A stretch of DNA of 64,000 bases from Epiperipatus broadwayi. Its lineage: Eukaryota > Onychophora > Udeonychophora > Euonychophora > Peripatidae. Each line of letters begins with the position of its first letter. Position 1 is the stretch's first letter. Shown one piece after another: positions 12,861 to 25,960 of this stretch. The position numbers and the translations under genes are program-made. Location of the stretch: NCBI GenBank assembly GCA_028023455.1, contig JAQFVV010006734.1, forward strand, positions 248,001 to 312,000, written 5' to 3'. The notes under the pieces are model-generated. The model did not search any database. It saw nothing but the letters and a program-made list of their open reading frames with translations, and had not been told where the DNA came from.

Positions 12861-15243
12861 AGCACTCTTTTATGTGAGTATTCACAATAGCGATCAACAT
12901 TAATTTGTACTCACTATTTTGATTTACAATTGATTATTCCCTATAATGGTTGTAAAAAAATGTAAAAAAAAAATTTTGGTGGCCATTATGTAAGACTGAT
13001 AATGTCAGAGAATAGTTATTAAGGTTATGTCATTCAAAAGCAAAATAGCAACTTTCATATTGAAGCTGTACAGTACAGTGTTTATTCATAATATACAATA
13101 CAATACACAATATTAATGCTGTATACAATATTTTGATTATAAACTTAAAGTACGATTAATGAATATGCAGTACAGTATTTTATTTAATTTTCATCCAGGG
13201 TCTTTGCAAGATAATCAGTTCTTCATTAATGATATATCCAAAATAAAGTTTTTCATTTTTAATGATTACAACCCTCCCCCCCCCCCAAGTGTTTTCATTC
13301 AGTATAATAAATAATAAAAATCATATTTTAAAGACATATAACAACCAAATACATTAATACTGTATTAAATTTTAAAATGTGTACATTAGTTTAAAAACTG
13401 CACACTGTATTTACTCACTTTTGAAGGATTAAAATTTTTACTAACTACTTTCCTTGTGGCAAAATTAATGATCATCGTATTGTAATTTATTATCATAATT
13501 GTTATTTTAAAAAAAAGATTTCAATCAAAAATTACTATATTTAAATGTAATACAATCTATTTGCTCTCTTTTAAAACATCTAGTATCATTACAAATGTAT
13601 AAAAATATAGAATTAAAAAAAATGAAAATTTTATTCAGCATAAAACTGTTAACATAAATGTATTTTTGGCTTTAAAAACATATGCAAAATTGCATACAAA
13701 TAAACTGAAAAAGATTCATACCTTTAATATTTATTTAAATAGTTTGACTGCAGTAATAGAAAATTTTTTAAGTCATTTCAAAGAACATGTCTACTGCACT
13801 TAATAAAATGTAATATCTTGTGGCAAAAAAAAATGCCACAGCTAGCATACTTGCATATAAAGTGATCTTTCTTTAGATCTGCATAGTTACCTTGTAAAAA
13901 AAAGCTTTAAATATTGATTACAATATGCAAACACAGAATACATTACATAAATTTTTGCTTTTTTAATATGATAATTTTTTTAAAGTTAATTGCAATTAAA
14001 TTTTGATGATATAAGTAATATAATATAGTAATATAAATTTGAAACAAATAACACTTCAGTATGTATTTCTTTAGCGCAATGAGAAACAGCTATGTGGAAA
14101 AACACAAAAAAATTGTTAACTGCTAGTTTACTTTCATTTTCTTGTTGTCCATTTTGATATGCTTTTGGACCACTAAAAATGCATTTCTTTTTCTGGTGAT
14201 TCTGTTTAAAAGTTTACAGCTACATACATTTTCAATTAGAATCATGGTTGCAATTAATATGACCATAAAAATTCAAAAAAATTTCTGAGCTTGGAAGCAG
14301 AAATGAATATCTTAAGTTGAATGACAAGAGAAGGATTTTCATGGGTTTATCCACATTTAGTATCACCACTATTTTTAAAAACAAATTCAAAATAGAAAAA
14401 AGTGTTTAAACCATCATAGGTGTATCAAAACTTTCCAAAATCATGAAATCACAGCATCCATATAAAAAAAAAAAACATAGAAGCATGTCAACCATCCATT
14501 TAAAAAAAAAATTTTCTATAGATCCTCAGCCATCATCTGGTGCACTCCTTCAAAAAAATCAAGATCATCTAAGGATTTAGAAGTCAGCAATTGACCTTAG
14601 AATAAGCAATTATGATTGATGAATGGATCATCAGAAAGAACAACTTTAAAATAAGAAGTGTTTTTTTTACATAGATTTAAGTTACATGATCATACATGCA
14701 TACATATTTTAAGTGCATACTTGCATAATACATGTAGCACAGTTTACATGAGCATATAATGTACATTAAGAGAGTTTTTAATTACTATATATGCTAAGTT
14801 AAGTTGTTTGTTCACAACTTATAATGTAATTTTTAGCTGAAGTAACCAGCCAAATTTCTCTCATAGGAAACATTATAACTACTTGTTCTTTATGCAATAT
14901 TCTTGCTTAACAATGAGTTTTGGGGGACCAATTGCCCTCACAAAGTGGGGTAAAAGTATACAAAATAAATTTCTCATACTTTTAAAAAATACATAATTTA
15001 TTTAATAAAGAAAATAATGAATATTTAAATAATATTATAAACAAAGTTTGAATTAAATGGCAAAAAAAAATATTTTTTTTAAAGTACTTATTATATAATC
15101 CTATGTGTAAAAATCATGTGATACTCTAAAGAAAATGCTAGAAATTTTGATCTAGAAATCTTTATTCTGAAATTCACCACTCTACCAATGCTCAAACAGC
15201 ACAAGACAATTTTCTTGTTATTTTTATAGTTTAGACTTTATAT
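12861..15243. other. AT-rich spacer
   Basis: No gene recognised. The sequence is low complexity, with homopolymer runs and a C10 run near 13277. Confidence 0.55.
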
Positions 15244-15611
15244 AGAACGTCCATAAATTCTCTTCATAATATCCCAAATTGTTGGCTCAATAACAGGATG
15301 GTTGACTGAAAAATAAGTGGATCCTAATTTGACTCCTAGTGTTCTGCCTGACATTTTGAAGTTTCAACATTATTTGAGTTCTTGTTCATATAATATACAT
15401 GTACCATATAATCATCATCAAGAATTTCCTGAATAAGGGAGCCCCACATATCAAATTAGATCATATTCTCCAAGTTTTTCTGTTTCTTATTCTTTTAAAC
15501 ATTCACAATTATTTCTTTCTTTAAGATCTTTAATCAACTTCAAACTTCTCTTCGTTCTTTTGCTTAAATTCTCTATACTCCCATAATTCCACTGCTTCAA
15601 GTACATGCCTA
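15244..15611 (-). pseudogene. Possible degraded protein-coding relic, unassigned
   Basis: One minus-strand reading frame across this interval keeps a protein-like composition unlike the surrounding AT noise. It includes LLGMYLKQWNYGSIENL near 15545-15595 and VNHPVIEPTIWDIMKRIYG near 15255-15310, separated by several in-frame stops. The terminal W..M...YG pattern is reminiscent of the end of a DUSP-type domain, but this is weak. A second protein-like minus-strand stretch near 15893-16040 could belong to the same relic. It might be a processed pseudogene or an unrecognised transposon ORF. Identity is not claimed. Confidence 0.3.
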
Positions 15612-16442
15612 ATAATTTCCCCAACAAATACTGTATTATTATTTTTTATTGACTCTATACTTCAGATTTTATCTTTTTATTTTAATGAAATATATTTTAA
15701 AATAGTTTTATAATAATTAATGATATAGTTCAAGATGTTTTAAAAAAATCCTTTCCTCAAGCACATTTGTACAATATTGATGTGCTTTATCACAAACACA
15801 ATGCATACATAAAGTTATTATTATAATAATAAAAAAAGTTAAATATCAAAGTCATTTATTTTAAAAGCATCCCTATCTTAGGGCTTATTACAAGACACAT
15901 AATTTATTATAACTTTTACAGCTGCTGAAACTGACAATATCCTTTGGATCACATCTTTCCTAAATTTTACATCCTTTATAGATTTCTATTTTAGTTTACC
16001 TTTATTCCAGTCTAATGAAGACACTTCTGTTTGATATTTGATAACAGTATTTCTTTTATATAAAAAAAGAATTTTTCACTTTATTCAATTTTATATTAAT
16101 GTAAGTCAATTTGGATGCATAAAGTTATATGCAAATGTTTGAGTAATGCTGTAGAAGCAAGTACGTAAAGTGATTATGCATTAATAAATTAATGAAAAAT
16201 CATTGTGGACAAATATTTATCAATCTTCTAAAATATAATAAGCAAATTAATATTTATACAAAAAGTTTGTTTCTAGCAGAAATGTTCAGACAAACTTATA
16301 CTCATTTGATTTAATTCTGAACTAAATTAATTATTTCCTACTATATAACAAGACCTCCATTGTGTAATCATAGCATAATCCGGGCTTAAGTTTGGTCAGA
16401 TAAGAAAAAGCTTTATGATTCTAATCAAATTTAAGATTTCAG
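15612..16442. other. AT-rich spacer
   Basis: Nothing certain. See the possible extension of the preceding relic at 15893-16040. Confidence 0.4.
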
Positions 16443-16586
16443 ATAAATGATTAATAGTTAACCCAGATATCCAATCAATAAAAATAAGGATAGAAAAATA
16501 TTCAAATTCTTACTAATAAATGATTAATGGTTAACCCAGATATCCATCAATAAAAGTAAGGATAGAAAAATATTCAAATTCTTACT
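16443..16586. repeat. 73-bp tandem duplication
   Basis: Two adjacent copies start with ATAAATGATTAAT at 16443 and 16516 and end with TTCAAATTCTTACT. They differ at a few positions plus a 1-2 bp indel, so the duplication is fairly recent. Confidence 0.9.
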
Positions 16587-19500
16587 ATCTAATAAATGGA
16601 AGCCTATGAATAATGCCTTCTTCTTCAGTGTCTCAATAAAAATAAGTTGAAAAGATCTTTGTCAAAAATAGGCTATTTAAAAAATTAATAAGTAATGATT
16701 TAAATATTGGACATGGTATTTTTTTTTCATTTAGTTTTAAATTCACTGTTTTCCACAATAAAAATACTTTGGAAATCTTACTACAAAACATCAAAATTTT
16801 CAACCAACAGTCACTGTAAAATAATTGTTTATATGAATGATTGTGGCTCCCCCCCCCCCATTGCAAATCTACTCATTATTTTCAACATCTTTGTCAAAGA
16901 ATATCTAAACAACAGCATTCAATATGATTCATGTTCAATTCCTATACTATCAAAACAACTCTATTTCATTCTTCATACAGAAATATACATATGTTAAAGT
17001 AATGGAATAGAGAGATTTTTTTTAGAAGTGACAACATGCAGGAACTAACAATGGTCTTAAACTAGTTAGCAATATTTACAAAATTTTTTGTTTTAATTAA
17101 ATAAACTACCTCAGTTAAGTTAATAATCAAAAAAAATATGTCCATTTGAGACCTATTAAAAATATGGCAAAAAAAAAAATCAATGAAATGAATAATTTCA
17201 TTCCAAGTATTAACGAACACATCTTGATTGATGAGCATTAGTACCTATTCAACCTGATGTTTTAAATATGTTATAGTATTTGCAAATCTTGGCTCATTCT
17301 AAATTTCTCATATCTTCAAGCTTTCCAATTCTTTTCCAATGCAATATAATGGCATTTTTTTGAAATTGTTTAAATCATCATTCAAATTTATTAGAATATC
17401 TTATGTAATTAAAGCCGCAAATTTCCTACCAAACATGGGGTTTTTCTTTCAAGTAGACAGTTAATAGCCAAACTCTCATTAATCATCAATTATTGGTCAG
17501 TAATTGAATATTTATCAATTACATGGGGGGGGGGGGTACAATAAGAAACATTATTATAGGAAAAAATGCAAAACTTGTTGCGACATGATAGTTAACTAAT
17601 TATTTTGAGATAAAAAGATCTTAATTATTGTATCATGAAGATTGTAGGAATGGTATAGGTTTTACTTAATATGTACACACACATTTATTGTGTATGCAAT
17701 TTGATTAGTTAGATAAATAAAAAAACAACTACACGATAAAGTTTAAATACTAGATACCATAAATCGACAGAAAAAAAGATGTGCACATAAAACCTATAAC
17801 AAACTATTTCAACAACAAATGAAAGATTATTAATCTCCTATATTAGAATTATTTTAGTAACTGATAATTGAAAGCATTTTGTTTTATTATCATCAGTTTA
17901 TAGCATTATTAATCTAAAATAATATATAATTATTCAAGGTTACTCTTTAAAAGTACTGTAAAAATATTTGCTTTCTTAAGATAAAAGTTTAGTCAGAATT
18001 ATTAACAAATGATATGTGCAATCAGTGAATAATCTTTAAGCAGATAGTAAATAATCTGAATAACATAGTCGAATAACATGGAAGCATACATAAAATGACA
18101 TGGTAAAATCATTAAAATAGATGGAATGGGGGGTATGTGATAACTTATTTTGAATTATTTTTTTTTGTCAAAAAGTAAATATATAATTGGGGAAGAGGGA
18201 ACAGATAAAGATAGAAGGAAGTTTTTTAACTGAAAGAAAAATAATAGATGAATGGGCTTCAAAAGATGTGATAGTTTTCTAGAATAAAAATTATTGATGC
18301 AAAAAAAATGATAAATTAATAATAAAAAAAAGATATATTAAAAAGTTGTAAACAGTCAGCACCCTTGTGCAAATGGATATGCAGTATTCCTTCAATGATC
18401 TCCAGTAAATTAAAACTCTTAAACCTAAATTAAGTTTTATAATAATCCCTATTCATGCAGAACTTAATGGAAAAATGCTGATATCACATACTGTTCACTA
18501 TACATATATTAATAACAAAACTAATGAATAGTTATAAGGAAAATATTTTTGTATATTATGATTATATATTTTTATTATAATATTGAGATTTTTCTTTCAT
18601 TTAATTTAGCATATTTTAATTCTAATATTTCATTTGCTAAGAAACTTTTTGATAAAATCTTTTTTCTTTTGAGATACTGAAGATATTAAATAACTTTTTT
18701 TTATTTTTTTAATTTCCTATCAACTATTACCATTAATGACAGATTTATTCTTAGAGAAATAACAGTTTTAAAAAATTACCAATGTGTGCACTATACTTTC
18801 CATTATTATTAAAAAAAACAAAAGACTATAATATATTATATTTTAAAATTCGTTAATTTTAAATTGTGATTTGATATATGTATACATAATTATTTTAACT
18901 AAATGCAATTCACTAAATTTTTAAACTTCACTAAATCGTAGGTAATTCATCACTATTTTGTTAATAGAAAATAGACCTTTAACCGATTTGAGTTATGGAA
19001 AAATAAAAATTTACTGCAAAGATAAGTTAAAAAAAAAATCATTGACCCAATATTTAGTAAATATTTTATAAAATTGCATAAATATTATAAATTAACACAA
19101 ATGTTTATTTTATTATTAAATAATAATTATTTTATAACAATTTCCTAAATTTTTCTATTCAATTAAAAACACTTCCTTTGCACACTTTTATAAATAACTT
19201 TCAGATATTTCATAACTTTTTTATTTTATATATATTTATTACATATTTATGTTTTATTATTTTTAAAACTTAATATGGCACTACTTTTTAATCAGTGTGT
19301 TTGATCACATCTGCTTACACTGGCTTGGATAGAAAGAATTTATGAGTAAGTTGTCTGACAGATAATCACTTTCATATAAAATAATCTAAAATAGTTGACA
19401 AAGATGAAACAAACATAACAATGGAGAAATTGTCAAGTGTGGAGTTAAAATAATATGTAAAAAATAAAAATAAAATAATAATGCTTTTATATAAACAGTA

Positions 19501-19770
19501 CTAGCAAATTAAAAAGTAGAAAAATAAAGTAATCTAATGAATAAACAGAAAAAAAAGTGAATCTCAGTTAATGATCCATTCTTGAAAAATATTTTTGAGA
19601 TCTTAAGAATCTAGAATTGTTATAAAACAATTGGACATTAGAGAAATAGTGTCATTTCAAAAAGGTATTTGAGGCTCAAATAAATCATAAAAATCAAAAC
19701 AGCCTCAAATGATCTTATGAAAAAAGGTCTAAAATGCTTTTATGAAATGAAAATATTAAACCACTAAACA
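16587..19770. other. Long AT-rich spacer
   Basis: About 3.2 kb with no recognisable gene or element end. C and G homopolymers occur near 16850-16859 and 17525-17536. The overlapping open frames near 16633-16997 on both strands are low-complexity and not credible as genes. Confidence 0.55.
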
Positions 19771-19932
19771 TCACATGATCACCATCTCTTATGCTAGCAC
19801 ATAACTGTTATTAAACAGCCAAAGCTCTCCATACAGTAATACCACCCTGTGCCAACCAGAGTAATCAATGCCTCCATTGATTACTCTGGTTGGCACAGGG
19901 TGACACTACTGTATGGAGTTTTGCCTGTTTAA
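19771..19932. mobile_element. Palindromic hairpin MITE, copy B
   Basis: Positions 19845-19870 and 19875-19900 are perfect 26-nt complements around a 4-nt CCTC loop. The pairing continues outward with few mismatches to TTAAACAGCC (19811-19820) and TTGCCTGTTTAA (19921-19932), giving a foldback of about 120 bp. The flank at 19771-19812 matches 550-590. TA/TTAA lies at the termini, as in mariner-like or TTAA-targeting MITEs. No coding potential. The high arm identity implies recent origin or recent conversion of the palindrome. Confidence 0.75.
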
Positions 19933-21520
19933 ATACAAATATTCCTGCAATTTCCAATTGTTTTATAACAAGTGTATATTCTTAAAATCTCTGATATTCT
20001 CCAAGAATGGCAAATTAATCAAGATTCAGTTTTTTTTTTGTGTGCCTTTTAGTCACATTACTTTATTTTTCTACTTTTTACTCAGCTAGTACTGTTTACA
20101 TAGAAGCATTATTTAAAAAAAAAAAAAAAATTACATATTACATATTATTTTGTTAAAACTAAAAAAAAAAAAAATCTCAGCTGGAGCAAATTTAAAAAAA
20201 CATAGACATACAAACAGAAACATACACAGTCAAGGCAAATTAATAAAAAAAGCATATAAAAATGACAATTTACAATGAAATGATGACAGTTTATCAAATT
20301 ATTTTGGATTAAAAAAACCAAGCTGAAAAAAAAAAAAAAAAATTATTTATTCTGTAATTTGGGGACCTGATGAATTATTAGATTTTTTTAAAGTCATACA
20401 ATTCCAGTGGGAGGGGGGGGGATAATACTGAAAATTTTGATGATGATATCCTATTTTTGTGAACAATTTAATTAAATATTTAAAAATTGATGTTACATAA
20501 TGTATTGATACAATGTATTTTCAATTTTCATTGCAATATTTTTTCATAGAATTGTGAAATATTATTAGATTTTATTTAAATATTTTTTTTTGTTTTGTTT
20601 TAAATAAAAGTCTTTAATATCTTTAACAAATAATAAAAAACACAAATACAGAAATTACATATATTAAAAAAAAAAAGGTTAACAGTTTGAACACAAAGAT
20701 TTATAGTGATATATTTCAGATATGCAAGAAAAATTAGACAGATTACTCACTTTTCATTAATAAAACAAAATATATAACAATAAAAAACATAAAGAGTAAT
20801 AACTACATCAGAACAATATAATAACATAGGTAGATGACATCTAAGAATATAGAAAACACATCCTTGCTTTACAATATAATCAGAGGACCTAATTTATTAT
20901 TTAAAAAAAAATGCTGCATGCATAAAATAAAAAAACAAATGATGTGATCCAGTATTATTTGATTAGATTGAAATTTTTCCTATTTTGGTCATATAAAATG
21001 ATGAAAGTCATTAGAAAAATATATAATATATAGAAGTTATCAACAATTGACTCGTCTTTCCAAAACAAGAGCCGTTCCCTACTCGTGTTAAGCTTTTGAG
21101 TAATCAGAAAAGTAAAAAGGATTTAAATGCCCTAATATCTGGTAATCAATAATTACTTAAACTTATCTTGAAAACATTAGTAATAAAATAATAAGATGAT
21201 GGTGAGAAATGAAAAGGATGAACTCCATAATAAAAATAATAGTAATAAATATGCTTTTCAATGACTAAAAAAACCAAGCAAATGATACATCATTTGATAA
21301 AAATGCTACTTATATAATCATCTGGAATCAACATCTAATAATAATACAATTTATAATAAACTATGATAATTCTATCACTGAAATGTACTAATTAACAAGT
21401 TATTGTATCAAAGCTTCTTACACCCAAAAAAATATCAAAATCATTGAATTTAACTTTAGTATATTTTCAATGCAACAAAAATATATAACATTATATTCAA
21501 TGTCCTTGATATACTCCCCA
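19933..21520. other. AT-rich spacer
   Basis: No gene recognised. Several A runs occur (20116-20130, 20161-20174, 20328-20342), plus a G8 run near 20414. Confidence 0.55.
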
Positions 21521-22531
21521 CGTATTGTACCGGTCAGTTTTGTCTGTTCATATAGCAAGATCTAGCATCTAGGCAAAAGTACCACAAGTCCAATCATGCA
21601 CAAGATAACATAAGTCAGAAACACTCATGAACTCTGCCCTATTTTCCTATTTTCCAGATCTATCAACTTATGAGCAACAATCCTGATGATACCGATCTAA
21701 TTTATCTCTCGGCCGGCATCGCAAAGTGGAGATACAAAGAGACTCTAATTGGAAATAAATGATAGTGAAATCTTTTAGTATAAAATACACAAGTTTGATA
21801 CATTTAAAGATCGTGACCTTTCACATTAATTATATATATAGATTTAGCAGGAGATCATCATCTAATCAGAACAAGTATAATTTATTAATCAAAATATTAA
21901 TATTTTGTATAAAAGAAACAATGATTCTGCAAGTTATGATATACACCTGGGTCTTGTTTTATGCGGTAGATAGGTTCCTCAGAAAATGCGCACAAAAGAA
22001 ATCGCACAAAAATAGACTTAACTTACCTTAAAAATGGGGGATATGGACTGTAATTTTCCAAAAATTGCATAAAAGCAAAGCAACAACATAAAATTACTTT
22101 AAAATTTGCATAAAAAAAAATAAGAAAATAAAATATGATTAATAAAAAATTTCAAATACAAAACAAACTTTTTTTATTAATTACAGTATTTAATTTTATT
22201 CAAAACAATATATTTTAATGCATAATTTACATTTTTTTCATACATGTACAGTATTTTAATCATTATCACTATTCGGACGTCAAATTCATCATGATGTGAT
22301 GTGACATGAGGTACTGTAGCTTCTCCTTAAACGAAGTCAAAAGGAAATACAAATAAAACATTTTCCAATCGCTGTTGATCCTTCACATTTCGCTAAGCGA
22401 TCTAAAAATTAAAATTTTTGTTTACAAAGAAATTTATTTTCTTGGGTGTTTTTTTCTCTCTGTTAGAGTAAACTAAAAGTTTAAATAACAATAAGAACTT
22501 AGATTTACGATAAAAAAAGACAATGACTCAC

Positions 22532-22731
22532 CACTGTTGGACAAAATTTAATTAAAACTAACAATTAAAAATTAAATTCTTATTTTTGTTTTTAATTTTC
22601 AATTCCGTTTAAAAATCAAATTTCAACGTTTCAGATCATATTAATTTCAGATAACATTAAGTAATTTTTAAATTGTTAATTACAATTAAAAATCAGATTT
22701 TAATTGTCAAATTTAATTGTGCCCACCACTG
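22532..22731. mobile_element. Nested hAT-like MITE, 200 bp
   Basis: The left end reads CACTGTTGGACAAAATT and the right end, reverse complemented, CAGTGGTGGGCACAATT. The second is a classic hAT terminus. The flanking octamers TGACTCAC (22524-22531) and ATACTCAC (22732-22739) match at 6 of 8 positions. It lies wholly inside the 21942-23234 transposon, so it inserted later. Confidence 0.6.
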
Positions 22732-23007
22732 ATACTCACCTTTTAAAAATAAACTTGCTGACACTAAATGATTAATTGAATACATACTCTTTTTATAAAA
22801 AGCAAAAATAGAATGTGATTTAAAATGCAAAAACAACAACATAGTATTTTTCATCTATAATGTTTGAACAGATTTACATTATAGTCTTGTAAAATTTAAT
22901 GTGCATATATAAAATGGGGAAATTCTGATTTTAACCTGAATTATGAACTTCTGCATTGCATAAAATCTATTACAGTATTATTATAAAGCGCTGAAAATAT
23001 TGAAATT

Positions 23008-23123
23008 ATTAGATGGAAGTCGAACTCCGATAATACGCTATTACTTTAAATATAATGTGAGTGCGCAAAATTTATAATATTTAAAGTAATAGCGCATTAT
23101 CAGAGCTCGATTTCTGATCTAAT
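23008..23123. repeat. Long palindrome, arms about 50 bp
   Basis: The left arm (about 23008-23056) and right arm (about 23074-23123) are near-complementary, both containing CGCTATTACTTTAAATAT or its complement, with a loop of about 17 nt. It lies near the right end of the 21942-23234 element and may be part of its subterminal structure or a nested foldback. Confidence 0.7.
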
Positions 23124-25960
23124 ATTTTTTATCACATAAAAGAAAACTGCATATAAAGATATTAAGAACAAACATGAATCGCATAACTTCAAAATCGCAT
23201 TAAATAAATCCGCATAAAATGAGACCCGGGTGTATATAAAATTTATTACTTTAAATAAAATACGAATGAGTTATTATATTTCTCTGATAGTCTTCACTGG
23301 CCTCTTTATATTATATAACATGGGATTTATTTTTATAATTTAAGAAGTTACAAATAGATTCATTACTTTATTATTTTTATTGTGGCTGATTTATATTCTA
23401 ATAATCAATAAATGATAATATCTGCAAATACAGTTTTAATAGTGCTATTCGAGTATGTAAATGAATCTTAAATCCATCCCTAGAAAGAAGAACAAAATAT
23501 AGCAATTGACCGGATATTTGGAATTAATAACTTTATTATAAAATACACTTTACATTAATAAGTGTAATGATCTCAGTTGATACAGAGTAAGAAAACGTGT
23601 GTGGGAGAGTTAATTTAAAATATATATAATTGTGTCGCAAAATGATGCATACATGAAAACATCAATAAGTATCATGAAGAAATCTGCCTAGTAGAATCAT
23701 AATATTACGGCTTATCGATATTCATAGGTTTTACTTGGAACTAGAACAAAAAGGGCAGTGTGGCATACTTATGTGATCCAGTCATGGATCCTAGAAAGGT
23801 GCTTCCGAAAGTTCATTGAAGAAGAAAAGACCGATTTATGTCTGCAGACTTTGGCAGAATCGGCTAATTAATGAAGAATAGTCTGTTGTGAGTTGAAATT
23901 GGCTGGGCTTTGTCCAGAGCCTCCTATGCAGTTGGCTCAAGTGACAAAAGTAAGTCCCCAGGGGATTTAAGAGCCTGATTCTTGGTTTTGGAAGAATGAG
24001 ACAGGGTTCGGTTTTTCCGATACGCCCGGGGAACGAAGCACAATATATATATAACAAATGAGAAGGCCAGTATGCATGCAACACTTGAAACAACATATGT
24101 ATAAAATATTTAAAAGACTTAATTAATTAATACCTATATATTATGGAATACCCAGCGTAATGGTATGATTAGAATACTAAGCAGTAAAGTAGAGCTTAAA
24201 TTCATTAATAAAATGGCAAAATATTGAAATAGAAATCCCCTTCCCCGGTTACATTAATTTATATATAAAACTTCCCACAAACGTTAAAATAAATATGAAA
24301 ATTTGGTTCTAAGTGCTTTGATGTTTTAGTACACATCATTATGTATATATATAAGAGTTAGGTGGTGGTTATTGACTTCATAAAATAAAATATTGATTTA
24401 ATTTCACATAAAACAGATTTGAACTTTTAGAATTAGCACTATTATTTTAAATTAAAATAAAAATATTTCTGAGAAAACAGATTTCTACTGTTTTTTGGCA
24501 ATCACATTATAATATAATTAAGTTGTTTTTCCTAAATTTGCAAGCATTCATTGTAATTAAAATAAGCTTGTATTAATTAAAAGAAACTAAACTGATCTCC
24601 CCATGAAAAGAAAGGTGGGGATTTAAAAGAGAGTTATTGGCATTATGTTTAAAATACAAAATATAATAATCAAAATATGAAATATTGTTGCCGCACAAAA
24701 GTGAAATAAGGAATTAGAAGTATTTACTAGAGGCTCAATGATAGTAGAAAGATTAAAAGAGTTTTAGAGAGTGGAATACATTTTAACAATAAGGTAAGAT
24801 TTTACAAATTATTTAGTTGATAATGAATTTCTGATCTTCTGATCAGCTAAAAAAAAGATTACATTATATTTAAAAAAATGGTTAGGTAAGAAATACAGTT
24901 TTAAATTGAGATTATACACGTAAATTTATGAGTTATAGCAGCAACATGGGTTTGTTACCTTGTTAGTATTGATGGCGATTCTTTGATGATTTGAAAGTCG
25001 TCCATCGTAGACCAGATCTAGTTTTGTTCAGGTTAATCAGACAGTTAGCATTTTTATTATTCAGTATATAGGTTCATAATAATAGTTTGAGTATCTGGAT
25101 CCTGGCGGTGGTGTCGGAAAAGTGGCCATTCTGGAACAATGAGAAAAGGTGAAGTTTTTACCTACTCATGATACATTGAGTCAAAGATACAATTGGCATG
25201 GATTTTGTTGGCCATTGGTCTTCTAAAATTATTTGCTCTCCCACGGTGTTCAAATCCAGCACTATTTATATAATTTTGAAATTGTTCTGGAATGCTTTTA
25301 GCTGGTTCACCTAAGGCAATTTATCTACGTTATTGACTGTAAGTTGCACATTGGATGCATACCTTTGTTCCTATAAGTTTTAAAGACAATGCAATCCTGC
25401 TAAGAATTTCTCGAACGATTGTTTTAAAATATAATCTGAGATTTTAAAACAAATTAGAAATGGATAAAATTTCCACTAATGGATTTTACATTACTTTTAT
25501 AAAATTATAACATTTTAAATCGGACTAATGGATTTCCGGTTAACTGACTTAATTGCATTTGAGATTATTCGGCAGGGTTGCATCAGCCTTTTTTTTCTCT
25601 GACCGCCATTACTAAAATAAATAATAAAATTTTACATAATTTTAAAATACAAATTACTATATTTTTTTAATATTATAAACACTTTATAAATAACCTCCCC
25701 TCACTTATGATATATATCTATCCATTACGCACATAAACGAATAATATAAAATATTTATTCATTTAAGATATTTAAATTAAGACATTTATATATATCTACA
25801 TCAGGGATTATTTTAATAATTAAGCAAAAATAAAAATGTATTAATAAATGTGTATATATGTGTAAGGATGGAGTTTGAATATGGTTTGATGGTTGGGGAT
25901 TCTGAGTGGGCTGTGAAGCTCAACCTGAGTATCAGATTGACTGCTTCAGTATAAAGCATT

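Larger units (their letters stand above)
21942..23234. mobile_element. 1.3 kb non-autonomous DNA transposon with TA flanks
   Basis: The left end (TACACCTGGGTCTTGTTTTA) and the reverse complement of the right end (TACACCCGGGTCTCATTTTA) form terminal inverted repeats that continue into ATGCGG. TA dinucleotides flank both ends (21940-21941, 23235-23236), as in Tc1/mariner-type elements. The partner arm of the inverted duplication lacks this block, an independent sign that it is an insertion. The interior has no transposase, and it contains a smaller nested hAT element and a long palindrome near its right end. Confidence 0.75.
21521..25960. repeat. Left arm of a diverged inverted duplication (partner 39311-42193)
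   Basis: Five anchor blocks match the reverse complement of the other arm in the same order: 21521-21760 with 41990-42193, 23755-23850 with 41270-41400, 25110-25205 with 40015-40105, 25395-25540 with 39700-39850, and 25840-25955 with 39311-39420. Once the transposon at 21942-23234 is subtracted, the spacings between anchors agree within about 15%. The anchors look roughly 70-85% identical by eye. No shared reading frame is visible, and the 86-codon minus-strand frame at 23836-24096 is not preserved in the partner. The arm is either an old segmental duplication or two copies of an unrecognised element of about 3 kb. Confidence 0.8.

Noticed and set aside
16633-16997. Overlapping 77- and 96-codon frames on both strands
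   Set aside because: Composition is AT-driven low complexity, and a C homopolymer runs through both. No motif is visible.
19845-19900. microRNA precursor
   Set aside because: The stem is too perfect and extends to MITE-like ends, and a related copy exists at 550-631. A foldback transposon is the simpler reading.
21759-22031. 90-codon plus-strand frame
   Set aside because: It crosses the left end of the 21942-23234 transposon and has no recognisable domain.
23836-24096. 86-codon minus-strand frame in the GC-richer part of the left duplication arm
   Set aside because: The matching block in the right arm (41.06-41.45 kb) does not preserve the frame, so it is unlikely to be coding.
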